Source of the DNA: JANXMY01 sp965246745
GTDB taxonomy: Bacteria > Armatimonadota > Armatimonadia > Armatimonadales > Capsulimonadaceae
Assembly (NCBI GenBank): GCA_965246745.1
Contig: OZ251980.1
Location: 62,001 to 126,000 of the forward strand
Direction: 5' to 3'
Length of the DNA: 64,000 nucleotides
This document shows positions 7,842 to 16,414 of the stretch, piece after piece. How positions within the stretch are numbered: the stretch's first letter is position 1; every line of letters begins with the position of its first letter. The notes below the pieces were generated by a model. That model was given only the letters and a program-made list of their open reading frames with translations, was not told where the DNA came from and ran no database searches. The translations under genes were made by a program, and so were the position numbers.

Positions 7842-8486
7842 TTGCAGCACCTTATTGACGGAATAACGCATCTCATCGCGACGCTCGGCTATCCGGGCGT
7901 TCTGTTGCTGATGGCGCTCGAGTCGGCGTGTATTCCCGTGCCGAGCGAGGCGATCATGCCGTTTGCCGGGGCGCAGATTACCGCGCCGACGGGGACGTTT
8001 CACCCGAACATCTGGATTTTAACAGTCATCGGGGCGCTGGGCAATTTGATCGGCTCCATCGCCGCGTACTGGGTCGGGCACACCGGCGGGCGGGCGTTTC
8101 TCGACAAGTACGGCAAATATGTCTTGATACGCAAGCGCGACATTGACAAGTCCGATGCGTTTTTTCACAAGCACGGCGACTGGACCGTGTTTTTCGGGCG
8201 CTGGCTGCCGATTGTGCGGACATTTATTTCCCTGCCGGCGGGCATTTCCCGGATGAACTTTCCGAAATTTTGCGCGTTTACGTTTGTCGGCGCTCTGCCG
8301 TTCTGCTATGGGCTGGCCTGGGCAGGGACAAAGCTCGGGCAGCACTGGGACCAGGTGCATACCTGGCTCCAAAAGGCCGATGTCGCGGTCACAGTGGCTC
8401 TGGTCGCCTTGTTCGGCTTCTGGCTGTGGCACCATTTACGGCCCGACCCGGAAGATGCCGGAACAAATGAAGCCTCACCGTCGTAA
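7842..8486 (+). CDS. DedA/SNARE-associated family membrane protein
   Basis: A 214-residue membrane protein of the DedA family (lipid flippase/scramblase-like). Visible landmarks are GYPGVLLLMALESACIPVPS, EAIMPFAGA, GALGNLIGSIAAYWVGHTGG, FFGRWLPIVRTFISLPAGI and four or five hydrophobic segments. The reading frame is open from a GTG at 7746, but that start lies inside the palindromic repeat. A TTG at 7842 preceded by GAGGAG is preferred, because it begins just before the family's conserved region. Start uncertain. It stands alone between the rpmA terminator and the prkA leader. Confidence 0.85.
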   Translation: MQHLIDGITHLIATLGYPGVLLLMALESACIPVPSEAIMPFAGAQITAPTGTFHPNIWILTVIGALGNLIGSIAAYWVGHTGGRAFLDKYGKYVLIRKRDIDKSDAFFHKHGDWTVFFGRWLPIVRTFISLPAGISRMNFPKFCAFTFVGALPFCYGLAWAGTKLGQHWDQVHTWLQKADVAVTVALVALFGFWLWHHLRPDPEDAGTNEASPS

Positions 8487-8512
8487 ACAACCCTATCGGC
8501 GTCAACCTATGG

Positions 8513-8822
8513 TATAATACAAACAGACCATGTTCAGCGCAGAATGCCGGTTCGGGCCATCGCGCCCTGCCGGCCCTCGAAGCTAGGCTTCCCCCGAAGC
8601 CTGGCTTCGGCGTGGACACTGAGCGTCCCGCTTCCCCTCACCCACCTTGACAGGAGAGCCGCTTTCGGAAAGCAGGCTTGCACGACGAGGCAGCGCATTA
8701 CAGGACGCGGCAGGCAGAACAAAGACGCGGGCGCAGCCTCGGTGATGTAGACAATCTCTACACGCGCCGGGGCTTTGTCATTTTGAAGAGTTATTTTTCG
8801 GCGAAGTAGGAAAGGGCACAGC
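8513..8822 (+). other. Promoter and long structured leader before prkA
   Basis: An extended -10 box TATGGTATAAT (TATAAT at 8513-8518) lies about 300 bases before the prkA ATG. The stretch between has several short inverted repeats, such as GAAGC-TAG-GCTTC and CCGAAGCC-TG-GGCTTCGG near 8580-8610. The short open frames in it show no protein signature. It could be a 5' leader with regulatory structure or an independent small RNA. I recognise no known riboswitch, SRP, RNase P or 6S consensus. Confidence 0.4.
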
Positions 8823-10754
8823 ATGAGCAACTGGGATATTCTGAAACAGGCGGAAGAGCACCGGCAGCTCGGCGACAAGCTGCGCTGGGAAGGCACGTTC
8901 AAAGATTACTTAGACATTGTCGCCAAAAACCCGCGCGTCTCGGATTTGGCCCACGCCCGCATGTTCGACATGATTGTCTCGGCGGGCGTAGACGACCCCG
9001 GCGACGGGCAGCCGAAGACGTACACGTTCTTCGAAGGCGAGCTGTTCGGCATGGAGCGGACCATTCAGCACCTGGTGGAAGAATACTTCGCCCCGGCGGC
9101 CCGGCGCTTAGACATCCGTAAGCGCATTTTGATGCTGGTCGGCCCGGTCGGCGGCGGCAAGTCCACGCTGTCCACGCTGCTCAAGAAGGGCCTGGAAAAA
9201 TACTCGCGGACCGACGAAGGCGCGGTGTACGCCATCAAAGGCTCGCCGATGCACGAGGAGCCGCTGCACCTCATCCCCGAGGAGCTGCGCCCGGCCTTCA
9301 AAGAGCAGTTCGGCATCCATATCGAAGGCGATTTGGACCCCGTGGATGCCTACCGATTGAAGCACGAGTGGGGCGGCAAAATTGACGACGTGCCGGTCGA
9401 GCGCATCACGCTGTCCGAGCGCGAGCGGCGCGGCATCGGCACGTTTAAGCCCGCCGACCCCAAGTCGCAGGACGTGGCCGAGCTGACCGGCTCGGTCAAC
9501 ATTCAGGCCCTGACCGAGTACGGCCTCGAGTCGGACCCCCGCGCGTACAACTTCGACGGCGAGCTGAACATCGCCAACCGGGGCGTGATCGAGTTTATCG
9601 AAATGCTGAAAGCCGAAAAGCGCTTTTTGTACGAGCTGAACACGGTCGCCGGCGAGCAGACGATCAAAGCCTCCCGCTTTGCGCTGATTTATGCCGATTT
9701 GGTGGTGCTGGCCCACACCAATGAGTACGAATATAATTCGTATTTCGGCAACAAAGAAAATGAGGCGATGATAGATAGAATCTTCGTCGTCCGCGTGCCG
9801 TACAACCTGCGCCTGACCGAAGAAATCAAAATCTACGAAAAGCTGATCGGCCAGTCCCAATTACAAGACGAGCGCTTAGATTTAACCGCCGTCCATATCG
9901 CCCCGCACACGCTCCGCACGGCCTCGATGTTCGCCCTCTTGACCCGCCTCAAGCCGTCCAAAAAGTCCGGCCTGTCTTTAATGACAAAGCTGAAGCTGTA
10001 CGACGGCGAAAAGCAGGTGGGGGACTGGGACCAGAAGCATATTCGGGAACTCCAAGAAGAGTTCATGGACGAAGGCATGAGCGGCGTTTCCCCGCGCTTT
10101 GTCATCAACCGCATCTCGGCGGCACTGGTCAAGGGCGGCAAAGGCTATGTCACCCCGATTGACGTTCTCCGGGGCCTGCGCGACGGCCTTCAAGAATACA
10201 CCAGCAGCGAGGAAGACCACCGGCGTCTTTTAGGCTTCATTGACGAGACCCGCAAAGACTACGACGAGCTGGCGAAAAAAGAAGTTCAGCGGGCGTTTGT
10301 GTATTCCTACGAAGAGTCCGCCACGACGCTTTTGGACAATTACTTGGACAACGTAGACGCGTTCTGCAACCGCACCAAAGTCAAGGACCCGATTACGAGC
10401 GACGATGTGGAACCCGATGAGCGCCTGATGCGGAGCATCGAAGAGCAGATCGGCGTGTCCGAAAACGCCAAGCGCGAGTTCCGCGAAGGCATCATGCGCT
10501 CCGTCGCGTCGGTGTCCCGCCGGGGCGGCTCGTTCGGCGTCGGCACCGACGAGCGTTTGAAAGAAGCCTTAGAAAAAAAGCTGTTTTCGGATTTGAAGGA
10601 CATCGTCAAGATCACGACCAGCACCAAGACGCCCAACCAAGAGCAATTACGCCGCATCAACGATGTCGTGGACCGACTCGTCAAAGACCAGGGCTACACC
10701 GAGCAGTCCGCCAACGAGCTATTGAAGTACGTCGGCACCCTGCTCAATCGGTAA
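8823..10754 (+). CDS. prkA: PrkA family AAA+ serine protein kinase
   Basis: A 643-residue protein matching PrkA of Bacillus and YeaG of E. coli in length and order. An N-terminal AAA+ PrkA domain carries Walker A at residues 107-115 (GPVGGGKST), PTYTF-type start region and NRGVIEFIEMLKAEKRFLYELNTVAGEQ, followed by HTNEYEYNSYFGNKENEAMIDRI and a C-terminal cAMP-kinase-like region (SPRFVINRISAALV, EEQIGVSENAKREFREGIM). It acts in stationary-phase or starvation responses, in E. coli together with YeaH and YcgB. Homologues of both occur downstream here (14302 and 17053), separated by nuclease and membrane genes. Confidence 0.95.
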   Translation: MSNWDILKQAEEHRQLGDKLRWEGTFKDYLDIVAKNPRVSDLAHARMFDMIVSAGVDDPGDGQPKTYTFFEGELFGMERTIQHLVEEYFAPAARRLDIRKRILMLVGPVGGGKSTLSTLLKKGLEKYSRTDEGAVYAIKGSPMHEEPLHLIPEELRPAFKEQFGIHIEGDLDPVDAYRLKHEWGGKIDDVPVERITLSERERRGIGTFKPADPKSQDVAELTGSVNIQALTEYGLESDPRAYNFDGELNIANRGVIEFIEMLKAEKRFLYELNTVAGEQTIKASRFALIYADLVVLAHTNEYEYNSYFGNKENEAMIDRIFVVRVPYNLRLTEEIKIYEKLIGQSQLQDERLDLTAVHIAPHTLRTASMFALLTRLKPSKKSGLSLMTKLKLYDGEKQVGDWDQKHIRELQEEFMDEGMSGVSPRFVINRISAALVKGGKGYVTPIDVLRGLRDGLQEYTSSEEDHRRLLGFIDETRKDYDELAKKEVQRAFVYSYEESATTLLDNYLDNVDAFCNRTKVKDPITSDDVEPDERLMRSIEEQIGVSENAKREFREGIMRSVASVSRRGGSFGVGTDERLKEALEKKLFSDLKDIVKITTSTKTPNQEQLRRINDVVDRLVKDQGYTEQSANELLKYVGTLLNR

Positions 10755-10770
10755 GAGAGGAACAACCCCA

Positions 10771-11355
10771 ATGGCAGAGGCGATGCTCTTAGAGCAGCCA
10801 AAATTGCCGTCCGTCAGCGACCGCTTGTGGACGGCAGAAGAGTTCTACAAAGCGGCCTCTGCCGGAGCGTTTAAGGACCCAGACCGGCTCGAGCTTATTC
10901 ACGGAAGGCTGGTACGACGGATGCAGGGGCAACGACACGCCAATTTGACCAACCGCCTTTCGCGGCGATTGCGCCGGGCGCTTGACCCGCCGCTGTTTGC
11001 GCGCGAAGAAAAGCCGGTGCATCTGGCATTTGACAGCGAGTCGATCCCCGACCTTATGCTGACTTACGAAGAGGAATATCCAGGACGGCACCCCGAGCCG
11101 CCGGATGTCGCCCTTCTGATCGAAGTTGCCGATACGTCGGTAGACTCGGATTTAGGCGAGAAAGCGCTGCTTTACGCGCGGGCAGGCATCAGCGATTACT
11201 GGGTCGTTCTGGCCGAGGCCGAGGTGATTGTTGTTCACCGTAATCCCGCGCCGTCGGGATACCAATCCATCATGCGGCTGTCAGGGGAGCAAACAATTTC
11301 GCCTCTTACAGTGCCGAGCGCGGTTTGGACCGTGAACGCTCTGCTGGATCGGTGA
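10771..11355 (+). CDS. Uma2 family putative restriction endonuclease (DUF820)
   Basis: A 194-residue protein. Residues 15-45 contain the family start (WTAEEFYKAASAGAF, DRLELIHGRLV). The PD-(D/E)xK nuclease core is SIPDLML near residue 93, followed by VALLIEVADTSVDSDLGEKALLYARAGISDYWVV. Uma2 genes are abundant in Cyanobacteria, Chloroflexota, Planctomycetota and Armatimonadota; their role is not settled. It begins 16 bases after prkA and is probably co-transcribed with it. A second Uma2 gene lies one gene downstream and shares about the same motifs, so the two look like a separated paralogous pair. Confidence 0.85.
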   Translation: MAEAMLLEQPKLPSVSDRLWTAEEFYKAASAGAFKDPDRLELIHGRLVRRMQGQRHANLTNRLSRRLRRALDPPLFAREEKPVHLAFDSESIPDLMLTYEEEYPGRHPEPPDVALLIEVADTSVDSDLGEKALLYARAGISDYWVVLAEAEVIVVHRNPAPSGYQSIMRLSGEQTISPLTVPSAVWTVNALLDR

Positions 11356-11361
11356 CGCTTT

Positions 11362-11895
11362 ATGTCCAAAATCGCCGTTTCGATGCAGGACTTCCTACGC
11401 ACCGGGCAATTCGGCCCTGTGCGCCTCGGCCTTTCCCGCAGGCAATTACGGGGTCTTCTCGGCGAGCCAGAGAATTGGGGGCCGACGCCAAGAGCGCAGC
11501 ATAACGCAGGCATTTGGAAGTATGGCGATATCGAGTTTTTCTTTCACTTTCAGGAAGACACGCTCACAACAATCTTCGCCGACCACATTGAGAAGTTTCA
11601 GGGCGGGCCGGCAATCGAAATAGACCCCTGGATATTTCATGGAGGATTGCTTGGCGCAGACGCTTTGGACCAGTTTTCGGCGGCGAGCATCGCTTTCGAG
11701 CGCATTCGTTGGACGCTTGACGACGACACCGAGCGCTACCGGGTCGGGGCCGGAATCGAGCTGCTGTTTGCCGACGAAACGAAGCATTTATTTTGCGAGG
11801 ACGGCGTTTCGCCCGAGGCCCGGCCCGGCATGACTTTTCACGGTTTTTCGTATAGCATCTCGGCGAAGCGAGTCGAGGGACAAGGAGCGCGGTAA
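11362..11895 (+). CDS. Hypothetical protein between two Uma2 genes
   Basis: A 177-residue soluble protein with no signal peptide or TM helix. I do not recognise a named family. It has an N-terminal segment SMQDFLRTGQFGPVRLGLSR, then LLGEPENWG and WKYGDIEFFFHFQEDTLTTI, a pattern I associate with small conserved hypothetical proteins in Cyanobacteria and Planctomycetota. The second half is acidic with aromatic patches. It starts 6 bases after one Uma2 gene and ends immediately before the next (stop at 11893-11895, ATG at 11896). The tight packing suggests joint function, such as a partner or inhibitor of Uma2. That role is inferred only from position. Confidence 0.6.
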   Translation: MSKIAVSMQDFLRTGQFGPVRLGLSRRQLRGLLGEPENWGPTPRAQHNAGIWKYGDIEFFFHFQEDTLTTIFADHIEKFQGGPAIEIDPWIFHGGLLGADALDQFSAASIAFERIRWTLDDDTERYRVGAGIELLFADETKHLFCEDGVSPEARPGMTFHGFSYSISAKRVEGQGAR

Positions 11896-12534
11896 ATGGC
11901 GACGGCTTTGCTGGAAAGACAAGAAATTAAAAGTCTTGAGATTCAAACTTCGGCAGACAGCGAAAACGCGCCGCCCGAGTACCATTGGACGGCGGACGCT
12001 TTGTATCGGGCGCTGGAGGTCGGAGTATTTGAGCATCCCGAGCGGCTGGAGCTTATTCAGGGAAGGATTATCGAGAATATGTCGCAGAGTGCGCCGCATA
12101 CGTTTCTTCGCCGGCGATTTGGCCGTCTTCTGCGGGAGCGTGTCGGGCCGCCGTTTCTCGTGATGGAAGAAACCCCGGTGCGGCTGGCGCTCGACGGCGA
12201 ACCTGTCCCGGACGTTCTTGTCTCGATTGGAACTGAAGACGATTACGAGCAGAGGCACCCGGCGCAGACGGAAACCGTGCTGGTGATTGAAGTTTCCAAT
12301 ACAACCACGGTTTATGACCTCGGCGGAAAAGCAAGGCTTTATGCACAAGCCGGAATTGCCGATTACTGGGTTGTTTTGGTCAATGAGGCTGTGATTGTCG
12401 TCCACAGGCAGCCGTCAGCGGAAGGCTACCAAAGCGTCATCCGGCTTTCCGGCGCGGACACGCTTTCGCTTTTTGCATTGCCGGAAGCCGCTTGGACGGT
12501 CGGCGAGTTATTGGGGCGCACCCACGCGCCATAG
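11896..12534 (+). CDS. Uma2 family putative restriction endonuclease (DUF820), second copy
   Basis: A 212-residue paralogue of the Uma2 protein at 10771. It shares HWTADALYRALEVGVFEHPE, RLELIQGRI, PVPDVLVSIG and VLVIEVSNTTTVYDLGGKARLYAQAGIADYWVVLV, with the catalytic-type D and ExS/ExN core. An extra N-terminal stretch of about 25 residues is present. It abuts the preceding hypothetical gene without a gap, and its stop (TAG) is part of the AGGAG ribosome site of the DUF421 gene that follows. Confidence 0.85.
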   Translation: MATALLERQEIKSLEIQTSADSENAPPEYHWTADALYRALEVGVFEHPERLELIQGRIIENMSQSAPHTFLRRRFGRLLRERVGPPFLVMEETPVRLALDGEPVPDVLVSIGTEDDYEQRHPAQTETVLVIEVSNTTTVYDLGGKARLYAQAGIADYWVVLVNEAVIVVHRQPSAEGYQSVIRLSGADTLSLFALPEAAWTVGELLGRTHAP

Positions 12535-12543
12535 GAGCATCCA

Positions 12544-13113
12544 CTGGAACACGCACTTTTTCATAATCTGTTTCATATTCCGTGGCACGATGTTCTTGTG
12601 CCGAAGCTGTCTTGGGCGGAGAAGATAATTCGTCCCGTGCTGGTCTATCTGGCCCTGCTGATCGCGTTTCGCTTTATGTCGAAGCGGGATCTGACGCAGA
12701 ACACGACATTTGATTTATTGATTGTTTTGCTGCTCTCGAACGTCGTGCAGAATGCGCTGATCGGAGACGACAACTCGGTCTTCGGGGCGCTGACCGGAGC
12801 GCTGACGCTGCTGCTGCTGTCGACCGGGCTGAATCGGTGGACGGCGAAAAGCCTGAAAGCCCGGCGCATTCTGGAAGGCGAGCCGATCCTGCTGGTGCAT
12901 AACGGGCGGGTTTTGGACGACAACATGACCCGCTACGCCGTGTCCCGGCCCGACCTGAACGCCGGCCTGCGCGGGCAGAACATGATCACGCTGGCGGATG
13001 TGCGCTACGCGTTTTTGGAGCTGGACGGCACCATCAGCGTCATCCGCAAAGCCGAGCAATCGGGCGCGGCCGACTGCATGCCGCCGGAGCTGGCCGAGCG
13101 TTACAGTGAGTAA
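12544..13113 (+). CDS. DUF421 (YetF-like) membrane protein with apparent CTG start
   Basis: A 189-residue protein with two or three N-terminal TM helices (IIRPVLVYLALLIAFRFMS, LLIVLLLSNVVQNALIGDD, LTGALTLLLLSTGLN) and a C-terminal soluble domain (GEPILLVHNGRVLDDNMTRYAV, LRGQNMITLADVRYAFLE). This is the DUF421/YetF family. A GTG at 12598 is possible, but the family normally has about 18 more N-terminal residues, and these are encoded upstream from a CTG at 12544 (EHALFHNLFHIPWHDV). That CTG sits 6 bases after AGGAG (12533-12537). No ATG, GTG or TTG exists in between, so CTG initiation is the best reading. Confidence 0.75.
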   Translation: MEHALFHNLFHIPWHDVLVPKLSWAEKIIRPVLVYLALLIAFRFMSKRDLTQNTTFDLLIVLLLSNVVQNALIGDDNSVFGALTGALTLLLLSTGLNRWTAKSLKARRILEGEPILLVHNGRVLDDNMTRYAVSRPDLNAGLRGQNMITLADVRYAFLELDGTISVIRKAEQSGAADCMPPELAERYSE

Positions 13114-13115
13114 TT

Positions 13116-14279
13116 ATGCCTGAACCCAATTCACAAACACCGGTGCCACCGCCGCCGTCTGCGGGACTGTCCGCCCTGCGGATTGCGACGGTCGCCGGAA
13201 TTCCGATCCGGCTGCACTTTACGTTTCTCCTGTTTCTGCTCTGGGTCGGCCTCGCCGGGCCGCGCGGGGCGGGGGGCCTCAGCGTCGCCTATGTCCTGGC
13301 GCTGTTCGGGTGCGTCGTGCTGCATGAGCTGGGGCACAGCATCGTGGCCCAAAGATACGGCATACCGGTGCTGGACATCACGCTGTACCCTATCGGGGGC
13401 GTCGCGCGGATCGAGAAGCGGCCCACGGCGCGGCAGGAGCTGGGGATCGCGGTCGCCGGCCCGGCGGTCAATGTGGCGATTGCGCTGCTGCTCGGGTCGG
13501 TGCTGGTCGCCGTGCATGCGCCGCCGCTTTTGACACTGCTGCAAGCGCCGGGGCAGACCGTGCTGGTGTTTCTGGCAAAAATCCTGCTGGCGAACATCAT
13601 GCTGGTGCTGTTTAATCTTGTTCCCGCGTTTCCGATGGACGGCGGGCGGGTGCTCCGGGCGATGCTTGCGCTCCGCCTGCCGGCGGAGCAGGCGACGGTG
13701 ATTGCGGCGAATATCGGTCAGACCATTGCGATTGCGGCGGGCTTCTGGGCGATCTACAGCCAGCAGTGGGGACTGATGTTTATCGCGTTTTTCGTCTACC
13801 TCGGCGCGGGGCAGGAAGCGTTCGCGTACAAGCAGGCCGCGCTCGGCGAAGGCGTCCCCGTCCAAAGCGCCATGATGACCGATGTTCGGACCCTTACGGT
13901 GGGAGACACGCTGAAGGGGGCCGCCGATGCGCTGCTGGCGGGGTCGCAGCAGGACTTTCCGGTCGTGCTTGGCGACCAAGTGCAGGGCTTGCTGACCCGC
14001 GACGGCCTTCTGCGAGGGCTGGCCGAGTTCGGGCCGTCGGGCTATGTGGCGGGGGCGATGCTGCGGCAATTCCCTACGGCTCGGCCCGGCGACAGCCTGG
14101 CCGAGACCCTGCCGCTGCTGCAAGCGTCGGGCGGCTCGCTTTTGGTGCTGGACCCGGCCGATGACGGCCGGCTGCTCGGCCTGCTGACCGCCGAGAATGT
14201 GCAGGAGTATTTCGCCGTGCGGCAGATTGTCGCCGCCCGCAGCGCGGGCACGCCCGGCGGCACGAATGGAAGAGTGTAA
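13116..14279 (+). CDS. M50 site-2 protease with C-terminal CBS domains (Rip/SpoIVFB-like)
   Basis: A 387-residue intramembrane zinc metalloprotease. HELGH at residues 70-74 and NLVPAFPMDGGR (Asp near 175) supply the zinc ligands within a set of about five hydrophobic helices. The C-terminal third (about 250-370) is a CBS-domain pair (SAMMTDVRTLTVGDTLKGAA, QDFPVVLGDQVQGLLTRDGLL). Such S2P/M50B proteins release membrane-bound regulators or recycle signal peptides, with CBS domains sensing nucleotides. It follows the DUF421 gene after 2 bases. A 17-bp tandem duplication runs over its stop codon into the ribosome site of the DUF444 gene. Confidence 0.9.
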   Translation: MPEPNSQTPVPPPPSAGLSALRIATVAGIPIRLHFTFLLFLLWVGLAGPRGAGGLSVAYVLALFGCVVLHELGHSIVAQRYGIPVLDITLYPIGGVARIEKRPTARQELGIAVAGPAVNVAIALLLGSVLVAVHAPPLLTLLQAPGQTVLVFLAKILLANIMLVLFNLVPAFPMDGGRVLRAMLALRLPAEQATVIAANIGQTIAIAAGFWAIYSQQWGLMFIAFFVYLGAGQEAFAYKQAALGEGVPVQSAMMTDVRTLTVGDTLKGAADALLAGSQQDFPVVLGDQVQGLLTRDGLLRGLAEFGPSGYVAGAMLRQFPTARPGDSLAETLPLLQASGGSLLVLDPADDGRLLGLLTAENVQEYFAVRQIVAARSAGTPGGTNGRV

Positions 14280-14300
14280 CGACTGGAAGAGTGTAACGAT
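14267..14300 (+). repeat. 17-bp tandem duplication at the M50 / DUF444 junction
   Basis: Two direct copies (14267-14283 and 14284-14300) that differ at the last base. The first contains the M50 stop codon; the second supplies the sequence just upstream of the DUF444 start. Confidence 0.85.
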
Positions 14301-14301
14301 T

Positions 14302-15477
14302 ATGGCTGACCCACTGTATTCGCTGTCCGACGATTCCTGGGACCTGCACCGGCGGGCCGACCGGGACCGGGCGCGGCACAACGACAAAATCAAAGAAGTC
14401 ATCAAAAAGAACCTGGGCGACATTATCTCGCAGCAGGATATTATTACGGCCGACCGGGGCAAGATCGTCAAAGTCCCCGTGCGCGGTCTCGAGCTGCCGC
14501 GCATCCGCTTCGACCCGCACGACCGCGAGCGGGTGGGGCAGGGGGCGGGCGGCACCAAGCCCGGCGACGTGCTGGGCCGCGTGCCGTCGGACCGCGAAGG
14601 GCAGGGGGTCGGCAAGCAGGCCGGACAGGACCCCGGCGTGGACTACTACGAAGCCGAGTTTACTTTGGACGAGCTGGCGCAGATGGTGTTTGAGGACTTG
14701 TCGCTGCCCAATTTGGAAGACAAAGGCGTCAAGCAGATTTTGTCCGAGCAGATGGAGTTCAACACGATCACGCGGCGCGGCATTGCGTCCAATTTGGACC
14801 GCAAGCGGACGCTTCTTGAAGCGTATCGCCGGAACTCGCGGCTCGGCAACGAAAACAAGTGGGAAGTGCGCCCGGAAGACAAGCGGTTCAAGAACTTTGA
14901 GATTGTCACCGAGCCGCAGCGGAACGCCGTCGTGTTTGCCATGCGCGACGTTTCGGGTTCGATGGGCGAGTTCGAGGCGTACATCTGCCGGTCGTTCTAC
15001 TTCTGGATGACCCAGTTCTTGAAGACAAAATACACCAACACCGAGATTGTCTTTATTACGTGCCACACCGAAGCCAAAGAAGTCACCGAGAACCAGTTTT
15101 TCGGCCTCGGCGATAGCGGCGGCACTCGCATGAGCAGCGCGTACAAGCTGGCGCTTGACATCATCGGCAAACGCTACAACCCGCGTGAGTGGAACATTTA
15201 CCCGTTCCTCTTCTCTGACGGCTACAACTGGGGCGATGCTGAGTGCGTAGATTTAGTCAAAAAGATGCGCGATTTGTGCAATCTCATCGGCTACGGCGAG
15301 ATCGGCAGCGACGGCTGGCAGTCATCGTTCGGCTTCGCCCCGCTTGGGCAGGCGTATGAAGAAGCGTTCCATGCCGACCCGCGCGTCGTTTTGGTCAAAA
15401 TCAACGACAAAGAAGATGTCTGGCCTGCCCTCAAAAAGTTCTTCGCCAAAGGCCCGGTCGGAGCGCCCGCGCATTAA
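14302..15477 (+). CDS. yeaH: DUF444 protein (YeaH/YhbH family)
   Basis: A 391-residue protein. It opens with a basic, charged region (DLHRRADRDRARHNDKIKEV), then LGDIISQQDIIT, a Gly-rich stretch, and a von Willebrand A-like domain starting at about residue 210 (FAMRDVSGSMGEFEAY; MIDAS-type DxSxS) followed by TEIVFITCHTEAKEV and GDSGGTRMSSAY. In E. coli yeaH is in an operon with yeaG (prkA), and in Bacillus yhbH is linked to prkA and sporulation. Here the two genes are 3.5 kb apart with five genes between. The ATG at 14302 is preferred over upstream starts inside the duplication. Confidence 0.93.
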   Translation: MADPLYSLSDDSWDLHRRADRDRARHNDKIKEVIKKNLGDIISQQDIITADRGKIVKVPVRGLELPRIRFDPHDRERVGQGAGGTKPGDVLGRVPSDREGQGVGKQAGQDPGVDYYEAEFTLDELAQMVFEDLSLPNLEDKGVKQILSEQMEFNTITRRGIASNLDRKRTLLEAYRRNSRLGNENKWEVRPEDKRFKNFEIVTEPQRNAVVFAMRDVSGSMGEFEAYICRSFYFWMTQFLKTKYTNTEIVFITCHTEAKEVTENQFFGLGDSGGTRMSSAYKLALDIIGKRYNPREWNIYPFLFSDGYNWGDAECVDLVKKMRDLCNLIGYGEIGSDGWQSSFGFAPLGQAYEEAFHADPRVVLVKINDKEDVWPALKKFFAKGPVGAPAH

Positions 15478-15510
15478 GGAAACGATGTATGGCTTATAAT
15501 GAGTTCACGC
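15419..15510 (+). repeat. Direct repeat, parent copy
   Basis: The last 60 bases of the DUF444 gene plus the start of the following nuclease gene. A near-identical copy occurs at 16132-16223, offset by 713 bases. It marks a tandem duplication. Confidence 0.85.
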
Positions 15511-16109
15511 TGGATGGTTTGGTTCGATTGTTTGGTTTGCGTGTGGAGTCTCAGCCGAATGTCTTTGGGCAGGCAGCTCCGGTTACGCCGAGTGCGCTTT
15601 TGCAGGGAACACTTGCAGAATCCGTGCCGCTTGCTTTGGATGTCAGTACGGAAAAGGCCCGTTCGGAGTTTATTATCGCTCCTGTGCTGGCTGAGGTTCG
15701 GCGTCAACTGGGGGGACAAATCAGCCTCTTTTCTGGGATTGATTTTACGGTGGATATAGAGGCGGGCTTGCGTGGGATTTGCGACTTCCTGTTCAGCTTG
15801 TCTCCGTTACAGCTTTATGTCCAAGCCCCATTTCTTGCCGTCGTGGAAGCCAAAAACGAGAACATCAAGGCAGGCATTGGGCAGTGCGTCGCGGAGATGC
15901 TGGCGGCTCAAAGATTTAACGCCGGACGCGCGGCGGTAATTCCCAACATTTATGGCGTGGTCACCACAGGCAGCAACTGGAAATTTCTGCGGCTTATAGA
16001 CACAACTGTGACTGTGGACGAGGCAGAATACTATATTGATCAGCCGGAACAAATTCTGGGCATCCTGGTCGCCATGATCCGCGAAGCGCTGGAAAGCCAA
16101 AACAATTAA
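15489..16109 (+). CDS. PD-(D/E)xK-like nuclease-fold protein, copy 1
   Basis: A 206-residue protein with no named function. The arrangement RSEFIIAPVLAEVRRQL (Glu near 57), GLRGICDFLFSLS (Asp near 101), VVEAKNENIKAGIGQCVAEM (E-x-K near 119-121, then Gln) and YGVVTTGSNWKFLRL is typical of restriction-endonuclease-like proteins related to type I HsdR N-terminal domains. It has no helicase or methylase part. A paralogue is encoded at 16415 and a decayed third copy lies between. Its GC content is lower than that of the neighbours. It starts 11 bases after the DUF444 gene. Confidence 0.7.
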   Translation: MAYNEFTLDGLVRLFGLRVESQPNVFGQAAPVTPSALLQGTLAESVPLALDVSTEKARSEFIIAPVLAEVRRQLGGQISLFSGIDFTVDIEAGLRGICDFLFSLSPLQLYVQAPFLAVVEAKNENIKAGIGQCVAEMLAAQRFNAGRAAVIPNIYGVVTTGSNWKFLRLIDTTVTVDEAEYYIDQPEQILGILVAMIREALESQNN

Positions 16110-16131
16110 GCCGTATTGGCACGCGAAAATA

Positions 16132-16223
16132 TCTGGCCCGCGCTCAAAAAGTTCTTCGCCAAAGGCCCGGTCGGAGCGCCCGCGCATTAAGGAAACGATT
16201 TATGGCCTGCAATGAGTTTACTT
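16132..16223 (+). repeat. Direct repeat, duplicated copy
   Basis: Matches 15419-15510 with few changes, including the DUF444 C-terminal codons, its stop and the AAGGAAACGAT ribosome region, but without the rest of the DUF444 gene. Confidence 0.85.
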
Positions 16224-16305
16224 TGTCTCCCAGCCCGATGCTATTGTCGAGGCGGCTTCCGTAACTCTGAGTTCTCTGCTCCGAGAAACACTGGCTGAGG
16301 CATGT
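16202..16305 (+). pseudogene. Decayed third copy of the PD-(D/E)xK-like gene
   Basis: After the duplicated DUF444 tail, the sequence starts ATGGCCTGCAATGAG, equivalent to the first codons of the two intact paralogues. With frameshifts and deletions it continues to a stretch equivalent to SSLLRETLAEA, the conserved SALLRETLAE of the intact copies. The remaining ~80% of the gene is lost. The following 110 bases contain a 20-codon open frame of unknown origin at 16302-16364 that ends where an alternative start (16361) for the next gene overlaps it. Confidence 0.7.
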
Positions 16306-16414
16306 GGAATGAATTGGACACACTCAAAGACCGTCTTATCGGGGCAGACCAAGCGGAATTATGACGGAGCCGCTGAAACCGGCGCTTTCAATGCCGACTG
16401 CCGAAATTAAAATT

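Noticed and set aside
8519..8822. A small protein gene (ATG at 8544) in the prkA leader
   Set aside because: The frame of 68 codons has no signature and overlaps stem-forming repeats; treated as leader.
13131..14615. 494-codon open frame on the minus strand
   Set aside because: It is antisense to the M50 protease and DUF444 genes, and its translation is Arg/Pro/Gln-rich without motifs; both plus-strand genes have strong family signatures.
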